From contig JAJEKV010000033.1 in NCBI GenBank assembly GCA_021234155.1, positions 1 to 64,000 on the forward strand: a stretch of DNA of 64,000 bases, read 5' to 3'. Made by a program: the position numbers and the translations under genes. The notes below the pieces were generated by a model. The model had not been told where the DNA came from. It ran no database searches and saw only the letters and a list, made by a program, of their open reading frames with translations. Shown in pieces: positions 46,090-56,768 of this stretch. This DNA is from Isoetes taiwanensis (Eukaryota > Streptophyta > Lycopodiopsida > Isoetales > Isoetaceae). Positions within the stretch are counted from its first letter, which is position 1. Each line of letters begins with the position of its first letter.

Positions 46090-47336
46090 GTCTTGGATGC
46101 AACCCATTGTCAATTATCTAAAACATCAAGAAGTCCCTGCCACATTTTCACCATCCGAGAAAGTTAAGTTTAGGAAAAGATGTCTAACATATGTGCTGGT
46201 TGAGGACATTTTATGTAGGAAGATGCCTTCCACAGATTTTGTTGAGGTGCTTGGTCAAGAAGAACAGGTACAAGCTCTAAGACATGCTCATGACCTCTGC
46301 TGTGGTGGACACTATTCTATGGATGCCACAGCCAAGAAAATTCTAAGTTCTGGATACTATTGGCCTACACTTCATCATGATGTCAAAAGGCGTCTTGAGT
46401 TGTTCGATTTGTCAAAAGCATGCCGATAAGAACTTTGAAGGTACCTCCCCTTTCACCTATTGTGGCCCCCGCCCATTTCTTGTTTGGGGATTAGATTATG
46501 TTGGTCCTATACACCCATCTTCCTCTCGCCGGACATGAATACATCCTAGTTGCTCTGAGACTTCTTCACTAAATGGGTTGAAGCAACTCCATTGACAAGT
46601 GCCAATCAGATACCACGGAAAGTTTCCTCTTGTCTAATATATGTGCTAGGTTTGGAGTACCATTGAAGATTGTTTTTACGAGGAACGCCTTTTATGAATG
46701 AAGTAATAGACAAGCTTACCCAATTGCTTGAGATAAGACATACAAAAAGTTCTCGCTTACTACCCTCGTGAAATGGCCAAAGAGAATCCACCAATAAAAC
46801 CCCGATATCCATTATGAAGAAGACAAGATAGGTTTCCAAGAAGTCGCATACAAAGTTGATCTATGCCCTTTGGTCCCTCTGAGAACCACTTATAAAGTGG
46901 CTATAAAAACACTCCTGCCTCTATTGTGGTATGGTACCGTGTCATTCTACCCTTTGAGTTGCGTGTACTTTCGCCAAGGACGATGCAAATACAAGTCAAA
47001 AGTGAAGAGGATGCTATCAGTGCAAAGCTACAGCAGTCTGCTAGCCCTTGAGGAACTCGGAGATAAGACTCTGTGTGATAACGGAACACAAGATGAAAAT
47101 CAAGAAGAAATTTGATAAACAAGCAGAGAAGTCAACTATCGTGGGTTGGTGATTTGGTGCTTAAGTTAGCTAGAAACAAAGATCCCACTCTAGGTAAGTT
47201 TTCTCGCAAATTGGGAAGGTCCATTTGTCATTTCTTCACATCTTGGAGTAAACTCATATTACTTATTGAGTTAGAGTCCGAGAGAATTTTGCCAAATCCT
47301 CTCAATGCACAACACTTGAAAGCTTATTGGATCTAA
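46090..47336 (+). pseudogene. Integrase region
   Basis: 46,097-46,429 is open and gives LRHAHDLCCGGHYSMDATA and KILSSGYYWPTLHHDVKRRL, the zinc-binding HHCC module (the CxxC, CSIC, reads in the next frame at about 46,400). The core follows as VWGLDYVGPIHPSSS, FTKWVEATPLTSANQ and later GTPFMNEVIDKLTQLLEI and ESTNKT. At the second catalytic position the frame reads FLRGTPF where DNGTPF is expected, so an active-site Asp appears lost. Several frame changes and stops occur. The C-terminal part (47,110-47,336) reads as GDLVLK and NWEGPF-like sequence. Confidence 0.85.
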
Positions 47337-48432
47337 ACTAGCTAATGCTAGTTAGTATAGTTGTAGGTAGTCTAAAAAGGTTGAAGTAGTTGAAATTGTT
47401 CTAGATATAATTTGCTAACACTATGGGGAGAAAACAATAAAAAAAGAAGAAAAGCTGAAAAAGAAAAAATATCGTTTTGATCTTTAACATTGTCATTTGC
47501 GTGTTCATTAGTTGTTCTCGTTTTAAAGCCGTGACCCGAAAAACCATTGCTTCCTAAAGTTGTGCTCATATGCGTGAACTCAAAATCATCATGAAATCAG
47601 GTTCTTTGAACATCTTGTGATGAATGCCGGGATTGAAGTACTAATCTGAGTCATCATGTCATTTGCAGGACCATCCTAGTCTTCCATACCATTCATTTTT
47701 TCATTTATTGGCCTCCCATTCATATAAGCCTTGCTCCCACTTTTATTCATCACCTACGTGTTGCTATTCATCCACATGCATCATAAAAAAAGCGCCTCCT
47801 AACTCTCTATTTCATGTCATTTGCGGGATCATCCTTTACCCATTAGCCAGACTTTATACCACCACCATTTTTTCTTTTGGGCAAATTTGCGGGACCATTA
47901 CATCTTCTAGAATGTGTCTGCACACCCTTCCATAACATTCTAGCTCCATCTACCAAGTCATTCCTTCAAGACTCATACAAGAATGGGTAGTTTGAAACCC
48001 CAAAAAGCATCAAGTTTTATTCACAAGATCATCGAAGCAGATTTTGACGTCCCCCAAGTTTCAACACTAATGGGAAGTCAAAAGAACATGGTAGCAGACC
48101 CCTACAGGGTTATAAATGTTCAAAAGTTGTTCTTTGTGTTCAAAGTTGCGAAATTCATCACCAAAAATGTGAAGTACACATAGTTCTATCCAGTTCCTAT
48201 TCTGCACCATTTTCCATTCATGAAGACCTCAAGAAAACCTTATATTATCTCAGAACAGAGATGCATTGATTTGGCATTCACTCTCATATATTTGCACTTT
48301 TCAGATGCTTTTATGCTGCATTCTAAGAAGCTCTGATATTTCAGAACAGGATAATTCAGATCCAGATGTCAGGAGAAGTTTTTAACAGGTTTCAAGGCTT
48401 TTGGGGACCAGCCATTTTTCTTTTTATAAAGA
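47337..48432 (+). other. Non-coding 3' internal region of the Ty3/gypsy element
   Basis: No domain is recognised. CATGTCATTTGCxGGAxCATCC occurs at about 47,655 and 47,812. No strong purine tract lies directly before the 3' LTR (the junction is CTTTTTATAAAGA/TGTTGCC), which is unusual for an element otherwise complete. Confidence 0.55.
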
Positions 48433-50313
48433 TGTTGCCCTTTGAAGTGGCAACATGAAGAAGAAATGAAGATATGAAGAAAATTCTAAGTATTGGAGGA
48501 GCTATTAAGGAAAGGTATCAGGCTGAAAGAGAATCTAGGCCAGTGAGTACCCCCTGCCAAATCCTTTAGCCAAAGTTAGCCATCCTTGATTTTTCCCAAA
48601 TTTTTTTTGAGCCTATCTCCCATTTCTCCTTGAATTTCCCCTATCGCTAGCCAAATATGCTTCTAAAGATGCCTAAAAATTCCAAAATGCCAAAAAATCT
48701 ATACCTTTGCCAAGTGGCATCCTAGTCATCATCCAAAAGTGCCAAAGATGTCAAAAAGTCAAGTGAGAGTCAAAATAGAAAGTCAAAAGGCACACTTTCC
48801 AAAAAATACCCTTGCCACGTCATCAAGAGTCAAAATGCCACCTAGGATGGCCACCTTGCTCACAAAAATGCTTTGTCATCCAACTTTGGTTATATCTTTG
48901 CCACTTGGGTCAAAATCATGCCACCTCATCAAAAATATCAAGGGGCATTTAAAATTTCGAAAATCCACTTAGGCAAAAGCCATGTTTGACCTCGCCACAT
49001 CATCCTTCATTATGCCAAGTCATCATTTCATCATGTCCAAATACCATTGATTCACCTTTTTAGCCAAAAATCAAAGTGCCATTTTCCAAAATTTGACTAC
49101 CTCACCATGTTGCCCCAATGAAAATATGCCACCTGGCACAAAAAATTTCCAAAAAAGACCTTATATAGATCTTTGAATTCCAATTCTTGGGAATCGTGCC
49201 CTTTGAGAAAATGTAAAAAAATTGTCCTATTCTACCACCCCCCCTGACCTAGATTCCTTTTCAGCCAATCACCCCCTCCACGTGGCTCACCCGGGTGGGG
49301 CGGTGGAGGTACCGAATCCCACGGGCAAGACACGCCAATTTAAGAGTTTGCGTGGATCGAGCTATATATACCTCGGTGACTTTTTGATTTAGGCACATGG
49401 GATATATCCACCCAAGAAAATCCGCCAAGATCCATTAGGGTTCTATGATTCTCGGCTTCAAGACTTTGAGTGATGCGCGAGGGCGTTCGCGGATCATAAT
49501 TGACTTCCGGAACCAATCGAATCATGAAGAGGATGCTGAATTAATGGAGATCATGCCAAGAACGTAATATTGCCTATTTTTGGGAAAGAAGAGTTCGTGG
49601 CCATATGCGCACAAATTGGAGCTCTAACTACCCCGACACGTGTCTATAAAGATGATCCGGCCATTATTCCACACCGTGAGAGGAGATTTTGATTAGAAAC
49701 CCGCCCTTGTTCTTGAAAGCCAAGATTTTTTGAAGTTCGATACAAATTCTTTTGAGTGATCAAATGGATTACCCGGCGGTGTATTATGTTCCTAAGATAA
49801 TGCGAGAAAAGTTTTCTTGAGCAATCTATGGTGTTTCCCCTTTCTTCAATCGATTTACGAGTTTTTTTCAAAAATTAGGGTTTTTCCATTCTTTATGTGC
49901 CACCCATACGGCTAACTTTGCCACAGAATTTCCCACCAATCTTGATCAACAAATGAGTTGAAATCAATCCAAGTTATCCGATATTATCTAGATTTAGCTA
50001 AACAAACAGCTATTCTCAGAGAATTTGCTCAAATATTTCATTTGCATTCAAAGGAAGTTTGACCCATCCCAAAGTTTTTTCTTCAATCATTTTCACCACT
50101 TTGTTACGAAAAAACATCCCGTCATACACCTGCATTCACATATCACCTTATTTCCTCACATTTGCACCTCTTTTCTCATCTTTTCACATCCCCTCACCAC
50201 ACCTTTGGCTCTCTGCCCCCTAAACACAGAATTTGGCAAGTATCTTTTAGGAAATCCCACAATTTAGAGATTTGTGTATCACAGTTTTTGCAAGGATTCT
50301 GTGAAAGGCAACA
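48433..50313 (+). repeat. 3' LTR of Ty3/gypsy element
   Basis: 1,881 bases with the same TGTTGCC start and GGCAACA end as 40,096-41,972, followed directly by the ATGTT duplication at 50,314-50,318. Differences from the 5' LTR are mostly homopolymer lengths plus clustered changes at C/G-rich spots, for example near 49,370, 49,460 and 49,485. Confidence 0.95.
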
Positions 50314-50318
50314 ATGTT
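50314..50318. repeat. Target-site duplication ATGTT (right)
   Basis: It is identical to 40,091-40,095 and closes the 10.2-kb element. Confidence 0.9.
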
Positions 50319-50818
50319 GAAATAATTAGTTTTGTTACGAGGCTAGACACAAGCAGTGGAAATAGTATGCAAGATCTAGAGCCTTATTACTCAGGCCTGA
50401 TTAAGTTAGCATAGTAAAATTCTTGAGGTTTAGGGTTCATTTAGTTGGTTCAGAATGTGCTACCAAATATATGGAGGTGGTTCACTACTACAATCAGTTC
50501 AACTTCACAGGTCCAACACTTACTCTAGTTGGTAGGTCCAAGACTATAACATCTCCCATATTGGCCTCCACATCATTTCAACATACACGCCTCGCACCAA
50601 CAAGTGATTCATTTCTGCAAGAGAAATGTTCGCGGTGGCCAAGACACAATTCAGACCATCAGGTGATTCAACAAAGAAAAATGTTCGCGGCGGCCAAGGC
50701 CGCCGCAATAAATTTCTTGTATTAATAATCTAGTACAAGTTATGTTCTTTAGGATGTTTAGAACTATAAGCTTAAAATGTTTTTTTTCCTTAAGTTTTCT
50801 TTCCCTAAAAAGAATTCA
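50319..50818. other. Unassigned spacer
   Basis: This should continue the sequence interrupted before 40,091. The phrase AAATGTTCGCGGxGGCCAAG occurs twice (50,625 and 50,680). No gene is recognised. Confidence 0.4.
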
Positions 50819-50835
50819 ATGCTTATGTACCATGA

Positions 50836-51268
50836 AGTATGGGCCTGGAGTTTGGATAGCTTCGATTACCCGTTAGAAACCAAGGAATTGTTGTTGGGAA
50901 TTCTCCCTCCTGAATGGTGTCCCATGAAGAAGATGTTCTTTCACATAGCTAAGGCTTGGACAATCTGGTTAATATGGAAAAGTAGAAATGCCCTAGCTTC
51001 GATGAGAATCAAGAGGAATTTATATCATCAAACCAGCTACTCCACATGGTACTAGAAAGACTTAAAAACTTTAGGCCAGTATTTGAAAGTGAAGAAGAGA
51101 TAAAGGACGTAATATGGGTCACCTATTTAAATCTGCTCGAGGTTAGAAAAGAGCTAGACCCATGTAGCTATCCCTTTCTCATATTCGCAGATAGGTGTAC
51201 CCCTGCCATGTGGCTTTGTATCATTCTCTCTAAGTAAATAAAATTTGTTTTTATCCCTCAGAAAAAAA
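50836..51268 (+). mobile_element. 5'-truncated LINE with 17-bp target duplications
   Basis: ATGCTTATGTACCATGA stands at 50,819-50,835 and again at 51,269-51,285. Between them is a 433-base insert ending in an A-run (about 51,261-51,269). Its plus-strand frame reads HIAKAWTIWLIWKSRNALAS, the Trp-rich end of a plant LINE ORF2 zf-RVT module, and continues after one stop to IILSK at 51,237, close to the tail. Long duplications, an A-tail and only the 3' end of a LINE together show target-primed reverse transcription. Confidence 0.92.
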
Positions 51269-51285
51269 ATGCTTATGTACCATGA

Positions 51286-51476
51286 CATTACAATGATTCC
51301 TTACCATTTCATTATTTTTAATTAAATTCCCAAACCCCCCTTGTTTGGGTGCATATTCACACACACACACCCCAGTTTTAGTCCACTTGTTGAAAACATC
51401 AGTTTTTGGTAGGTCTACATGTCCTGTTTTTAAAGAATCCTACATGTGGATTTGTGGAGGTATGGTTTTGTTCGAA
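51286..51476. other. Spacer with MITE terminal-repeat fragment
   Basis: About 51,318-51,362 reads TTAAATTCCCAAACCCCCCTTG and TTTGGGTGCATATTCACAC, resembling the terminal repeat of the element at 15,488-15,886, then a CA run. No second arm is seen, so this is a fragment or solo end. Confidence 0.55.
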
Positions 51477-51897
51477 TATGTAGCAAAATAACAGGGGGTT
51501 CGAGGGATTTGATATAGATATAATTCTTGAAACCATAGACCATATCCTTAAAACAATTCAATGCGTTATCATAAAAACAGAGATTTAAGATAAAAAATAA
51601 TCACATTAGCCGATTTGGTTAGATTGGTTAAAGTAGTCTTATTAGGATATTGAGTTATTTTGGTAAAGGTTAGAATCCTCGTATTTCATATTCTAAAAGC
51701 TTAAAGCGAAAAACGATAGAGGCTCGATATACCATCAAAACCTTAGGCAAACTTCGTATTCGACATCTTAAAAATCATAAAGGTCCCCAATCATAATTGA
51801 GCATAATCGAAACGCGAGAGGTGTCCAGGCTCCAACATACGGTCACGGGCCGTGGGATTGATGATCCGACGATTGGTAGTCCAGGTGCACCTGGCTT
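51477..51897 (+). repeat. Dispersed repeat C, copy 2, with ~260-bp insertion
   Basis: The outer parts match 31,978-32,150. Bases from about 51,570 to 51,830 have no counterpart there. The inserted part contains TTAGATTGGTTAAAG and GGTTAGAATCC (about 51,620 and 51,668), weakly like pol III A and B boxes, so it may be a SINE. Alternatively copy 1 has a deletion. Confidence 0.55.
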
Positions 51898-51914
51898 TAT
51901 AATACAATCCACCG

Positions 51915-52440
51915 TGGAAAGAATACTTGAATTTCTACATGTCTAATAATTCTATTGTCACATGTCTTTATAGATGTAGGAAAAGAATATTTGATTCTCT
52001 ACATGTCCTATACTTCCATTCACATGTCTTTATAGTAGTAGGACGTGAGTACTTTATTTGCTAAGGCATTGTAGAAAAGAATACATGAATTACGACATGT
52101 GTAATACTTCTATTGTCACATGTCTTTATAGAAGTAGGAAAGAATACTTGATTCTCTACATGTCGTATGCTTCCATGTCACATGTCTTTATAGTAGTAGG
52201 ATGAGTACTTTATTTGCTAAGGCATTGTAGGAAAGAATACATGAATTACGACATGTGTAATACTTCTATTGTCACATGTCTTTATAGAAGTAGGAAAGAA
52301 TACTTGATTCTCTACATGTCCTATCCTTCCATATCACGGGTCTTTATAGTGGTAGGACGTAGTACTTGATTTGCTACATGTGCACGATTTCTTTGCGATG
52401 CACGCATCACATGTCCTTATACTAGTATTCCATGTAAGAC
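51915..52440 (+). repeat. Higher-order tandem repeat, ~156-bp dimer
   Basis: Monomers start GAATACxTGA and contain ACATGT, TCACATGTCTTTATAG and GTAGGA. Short (about 63 bp) and long (about 93 bp, with GAGTACTTTATTTGCTAAGG) monomers alternate about three times. Confidence 0.85.
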
Positions 52441-52479
52441 AAGTTACTTCAACTACTTCAATTACTTAACACCTATTTT

Positions 52480-52978
52480 TGCATAACAAAACCATCAAGA
52501 ATTTGATTTGTATTCCTTGAGGGAGTGCAGGACCATTTGCAACAAATCCCTAAGCATTAATGTCATAGGACCATAAAAATCCTAACAATCCTAACATTTT
52601 GGATATTGTTAGAGAAAGACCATTAAACCACGCCTACATTTTTGCATAACAAACCATTAAGAATTGTGAGATGTATTTTTTTATGGAGGATATGACCATT
52701 GCAACAAATCCCCAAGCATTAAAATGGCAAGACCATGCAATATCCTAACATAATTCCCCATTTTGGATATCGTTAGTGCAACACCATTAAACCGTTCCTA
52801 CATCTTGGTATAATTTAAACCATTAAGAATTTGAGATGTAATTGTTTATGGGGAATAGGACCATTGCAACAAATCCCCAAGCATTATAAAATGGCAAGAC
52901 TATGCAATATCCTAACATTATCCCCCATTTTGGATATCATTAGTGGAACACCATTAAACCATGCCTACATCTAGTTGG
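52480..52978 (+). repeat. Three tandem copies of a ~163-bp unit
   Basis: Units start at about 52,484, 52,646 and 52,809. They share ACCATTAAGAATTTGAGATG, CATTGCAACAAATCCCCAAG, CATTTTGGATATCxTTAG and CATTAAACCxxxCCTACAT. There is no coding content. Confidence 0.9.
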
Positions 52979-53129
52979 TACTAAGGTTAGCTATAGACAA
53001 TCCAATAGTTATCCACGCCATCCAATGGTTTTAATTGTATCTAATTTATCTTATCCAATTGTTCTTTCTAAGAATGCAATGGTTCTTTGAAAAACAAGAT
53101 AACTTATTGCACTTAGGCGATTTGCACTA

Positions 53130-55860
53130 AGAACATATCAAACCATAAAGTGTCCTACTTGACCGAATAGTGTAGAAACCCAAGTGTTTTGTTGTTGGGC
53201 ATTACAAAGGCTTGAATGGAGATTTGACTTAGCCATGTTGTCCTAAACAAATGAAACTACCCTAGGGGCCAAAGTTACACGGGTCATTTTTGCAGACAAA
53301 GAAATACAAACCCTCTACATGGCAAGATTCGCACCCTCCGCTAAGGACAATTCACTACTGAACGTGTTGGGCATGAGCTACTTTGGCTTCTCGGAGCGGG
53401 GGTGGTCTTACGCCCACGAAACTTGGTCTCGGGGTAATGTCGATGTTTCGAGTCCGCTGGCGGTCGGATCCGCATTCCGGTGGAAGAGTTGCCCGTCCGT
53501 GGCCAAGGACCTTCCGAGGAGGACCTTTTGGTCGAATCGCTTACGGAAGGTTTTAGGGCTCCGTCTTCTGGCGTCAACGCCCTCCCACTACCTCATGACA
53601 TTATGCAAGCTCCTGGTCCAATCTGGCTAGGGTATGGGCTCCAAAACATAAACCTTGTGCCTTGCCAGGTTATTGTAGGATTTTACGTTATGGAGGTCGG
53701 GCTTTGGTCTGTTGCACTTGGGACATGGTCGAGCATTGCGTTTGAAAACACGAGGCAGAGAAATTGCAAGAATGGGGTTTGGATTTGTTCTCCTCTAGTT
53801 TTACAATTAAAAGTGTAGAAGCCTTATGCAAGACAAAATTGTTTGGGGTCACTCGGATTGGCGAATAGATCGAAACTCTGTTATTTCAGTTCTCATGGCT
53901 CCCCATGGATGTTTAGAAATGGTCCACCTAGTTATCAAAGAAGTCGACCACGTTTTGGCCTCCAAAACGTAAACCCTCGTTGCTAGGTTATTGTAGGGTT
54001 TACGTTATGGAGGTCGAGTTTTATTCAGTTGCACTTGAGACATGGTCGAGAAGCTGCAGTTGAAAACAAGAAGCAATAGAAACTAACGAAATGGGGTTTG
54101 GATTTACCGAGGCAGGCTTTCCTACCAGTGCTCCTCCGGGAGGGCAAATGCCAATGCCTTCCTTCCCGGAGCTCGGTTTCCCTATCCGACCGTTGAATTC
54201 TCCATTCAAGTAACTTGCTTCGAGCAGGTTCAAACAAATTCAAGATCTGTCCAGGAGAACATATCAAACCACAAAGTGTCCTGCAGTCGACCGTGTAGAA
54301 ACCCAAGTGTTTTGTCGTTCGGGCAGTACAAAGGCTCCGGAATGGAGATTTGACTTCGCCATGTCGTCCGAAACAACGAAATTACCCTAGAGACCAAGTT
54401 ACACGGTCATTTTTTGCAGCAAAAGAAGCACGAACCCCTCTACATGGCGATGATACGCCCCTCAGCTAAGGCCAATTCACTCTGACGCGTGTTGGACATG
54501 AGCTACTTTGGCTTCTCGGCGGGGGGTGGTCTTCTGCCCACGAAACTTGGTCTCGAGGGTAATGTCGATGTTTGAGTCCGTTGGCGGTCGGATCCGCGAT
54601 TCGGGGTGGGAGAGTTGCCCGTCCGCGTGGCCAAGGACCTTCGAGAGAGGACCTTTTGGGTCGAACCATACGGAAGGTTTTAGGGCTCAGATCTTAAAGC
54701 GTCCAACGCCCTCCCACTACCTCATGACATTGTGCAAGATCCTGGTCCAATCTGACTAGGGTATGGCCTTCAAAACATAAACCTTGTGCATCGCTAGGTT
54801 ATTGTAGGGTTTACGTTATGGAGATCGAGTTTTATTCAGTTGCACTTGAGACATGGTTGAGAAGCCGCTGCGGTTGAAAACAAGAAGCAATAAGCCCGGC
54901 GAAATGGGGTTTGGATTTATCGAGGCAGGCTTTCCTACCAATGCTCCTCCGGGAGGGCAAATGCCAATGCATGCCTTCCCGGAGCCCGGTTTCCCTATCC
55001 GACCGTTGAATTCTCCATTCAAGTAACTTGCTTCGAGCAGGTTCAAAAAAATTCAAGATCTGTCCGGTAGAACATATCACTACGAACGTGTTGGACATGA
55101 GCTACTTTGGCGCTTCCTGGAGCAGGGGTGGTCTTCTGCCCACGAAACTTGGTCTTCAGGGTAATGTCGATGTTTCGAGTTCGTTGGCGTAGTCGATCCA
55201 CGCCCGGGGTGGGAGAGTTGCCCGTCGTGGCGGGGACCTTCCAGAGAGGACATTATGGGTCGAATCCTTACGGAAGGTTTTAGGGCTCTCGCCTTAAAGT
55301 CAACGCCCTCCCACTACCTCATGACATTATGCAAGATCCTGGTCCAATCTGGCTAGGGTATGGCCTCCAAAACGTAAACCCTGTGCCTTGCCAGGTTATT
55401 GTAGGGTTTACGTTATGGAGGTCGTGCTTTGGTCCGTTGCACTTGGGACATGGTCGAGCAGCTACGTTTGAAAACACGAGGCAGTAGAAACTGCCAGAAT
55501 GGGGTTTGGATTTAATCTCCTCCTAGTTTTGCAATTAAAAGTCTAGAGCGCCTTATGCAGTAGCAAAATTATTTGGGATCACTCGGGTTGGCCAATAGAT
55601 CGAAACTCTGTTATTTCAGTTCTCATGGCTCCCCATGCATGTTTAGAAATGGTCCACCTAGTTATCAAAGAAGTCGACCACGTTTTGGCCTCCAAAACGT
55701 AAACCCTGTGTGTTGTTAGGTTATTGTAGGGTTTACGTTATGGAGGTCGAGTTTTATTCAGTTGCACTTAAGACATGGTCGAGAAGCTGCAGTTGAAAAC
55801 AAGAAGCAATAGAAACTGACGAAATGGGGTTTGGATTTACCCTCCTCCCAGTGTCGCAAT
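53130..55860 (+). repeat. Direct segmental repeats (three plus-strand copies)
   Basis: A module starting GAACATATCA occurs at about 53,130, 54,255 and 55,067. Its body includes CTACTTTGGCTTCTCGG, GTTGCCCGTCC, GGAAGGTTTTAGGGCTC, CCCTCCCACTACCTCATGAC and TGGTCCAATCTGGCTAGGG. Copy 3 lacks about 250 bases near its start. Each copy ends with a hairpin around CGTAAACCC and then CAGTTGCACTTGAGACATGG-type sequence, which itself recurs near 53,715, 54,023, 54,837, 55,435 and 55,760. Short frames on both strands are by-products. I recognise no protein family. Confidence 0.85.
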
Positions 55861-55959
55861 TAGAAGTCAAGAACACATTTTGTAGTAGCAAATTTTTTTG
55901 GAATGATTCGGGATCGCCAATAGATCCAAACTCTGTTATTTCAGTTGCCATGGCTCTCA

Positions 55960-56745
55960 AGATGCATGTTTGAAAAGGTACACCAGTCCCAAGTGCAATC
56001 CCCACCCGCGTTTTGGCCTCCATAATGTAAACCCTACAATAACCTGGCAAGGCACATGGTTTACGTTTTGGAGGCCATACCCTAGCCAGATTGGACCAGG
56101 ATCTTGCACAATGTCATGAGGTAGTGGGAGGGCGTTGAAGCCAGAAGACGGAGCCCTAAAACCTTCCAGAAGCGGTTCGACCCAAAATGTCCTCTCTGGA
56201 AGGTCCCTGGCCACGGACGGGCAACTCTCCCACCGGGAACCGTGATCCGACTCGCCAACAAACTTCGAAACATCGACATTACCTTGGAGACCAAGTTTAG
56301 GGGCGTAAGACCACCCTCGCCTCCGAAGCGCCAAAGTAGCTCATGTCCAACACGTTCGTAGTGAATTGGCCTTAGCGGAGGGTGCAGAATACTGCCATGT
56401 AGAGGGTTCGTGCTTCTTTTGCTGCAAAAAATGACCGTGTAACTTGGTCCCTAGGGTAATTTCGTTGTTTCGGACGACATGGCGAAGTCAAATCTCCATT
56501 CCGGAGCCTTTGTACTGCCCAAACGACAAAGCACGTGGCTTTCTACATGGTCGACTGCAGGACACTTTGCGGTTTGATATGTTCTCTCGGACAGATCTTG
56601 AATTTTTTTGAACCTGCTTGAAGCAGGTTACTTGAAGAGTGGATTCAATGGTCGGATGGGAAACCGGGCTCCGGGAAGGGAGGCATTGGCATTTGCCCTC
56701 CCGGAGGAGCACTAGTAGGAAAGCCTGCCTCGGTAACCTTTGTGA
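55960..56745 (-). repeat. Inverted copy of the 53-55 kb module
   Basis: Reading the minus strand from 56,745 gives GAGGCAGGCTTTCCTAC, GGGAGGGCAAATGCCAATGC, GAACATATCAAACCGCAAAG, CTACTTTGGCGCTTCGGAGG and so on to GGCCTCCAAAACGTAAACC (about 56,082). It follows the plus-strand order from about 54,105 to 54,800. With those copies it forms a large inverted repeat with a spacer of about 1.2 kb. Confidence 0.85.
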
Positions 56746-56768
56746 TGTCCGCCTCTCACGGTCCGGCT

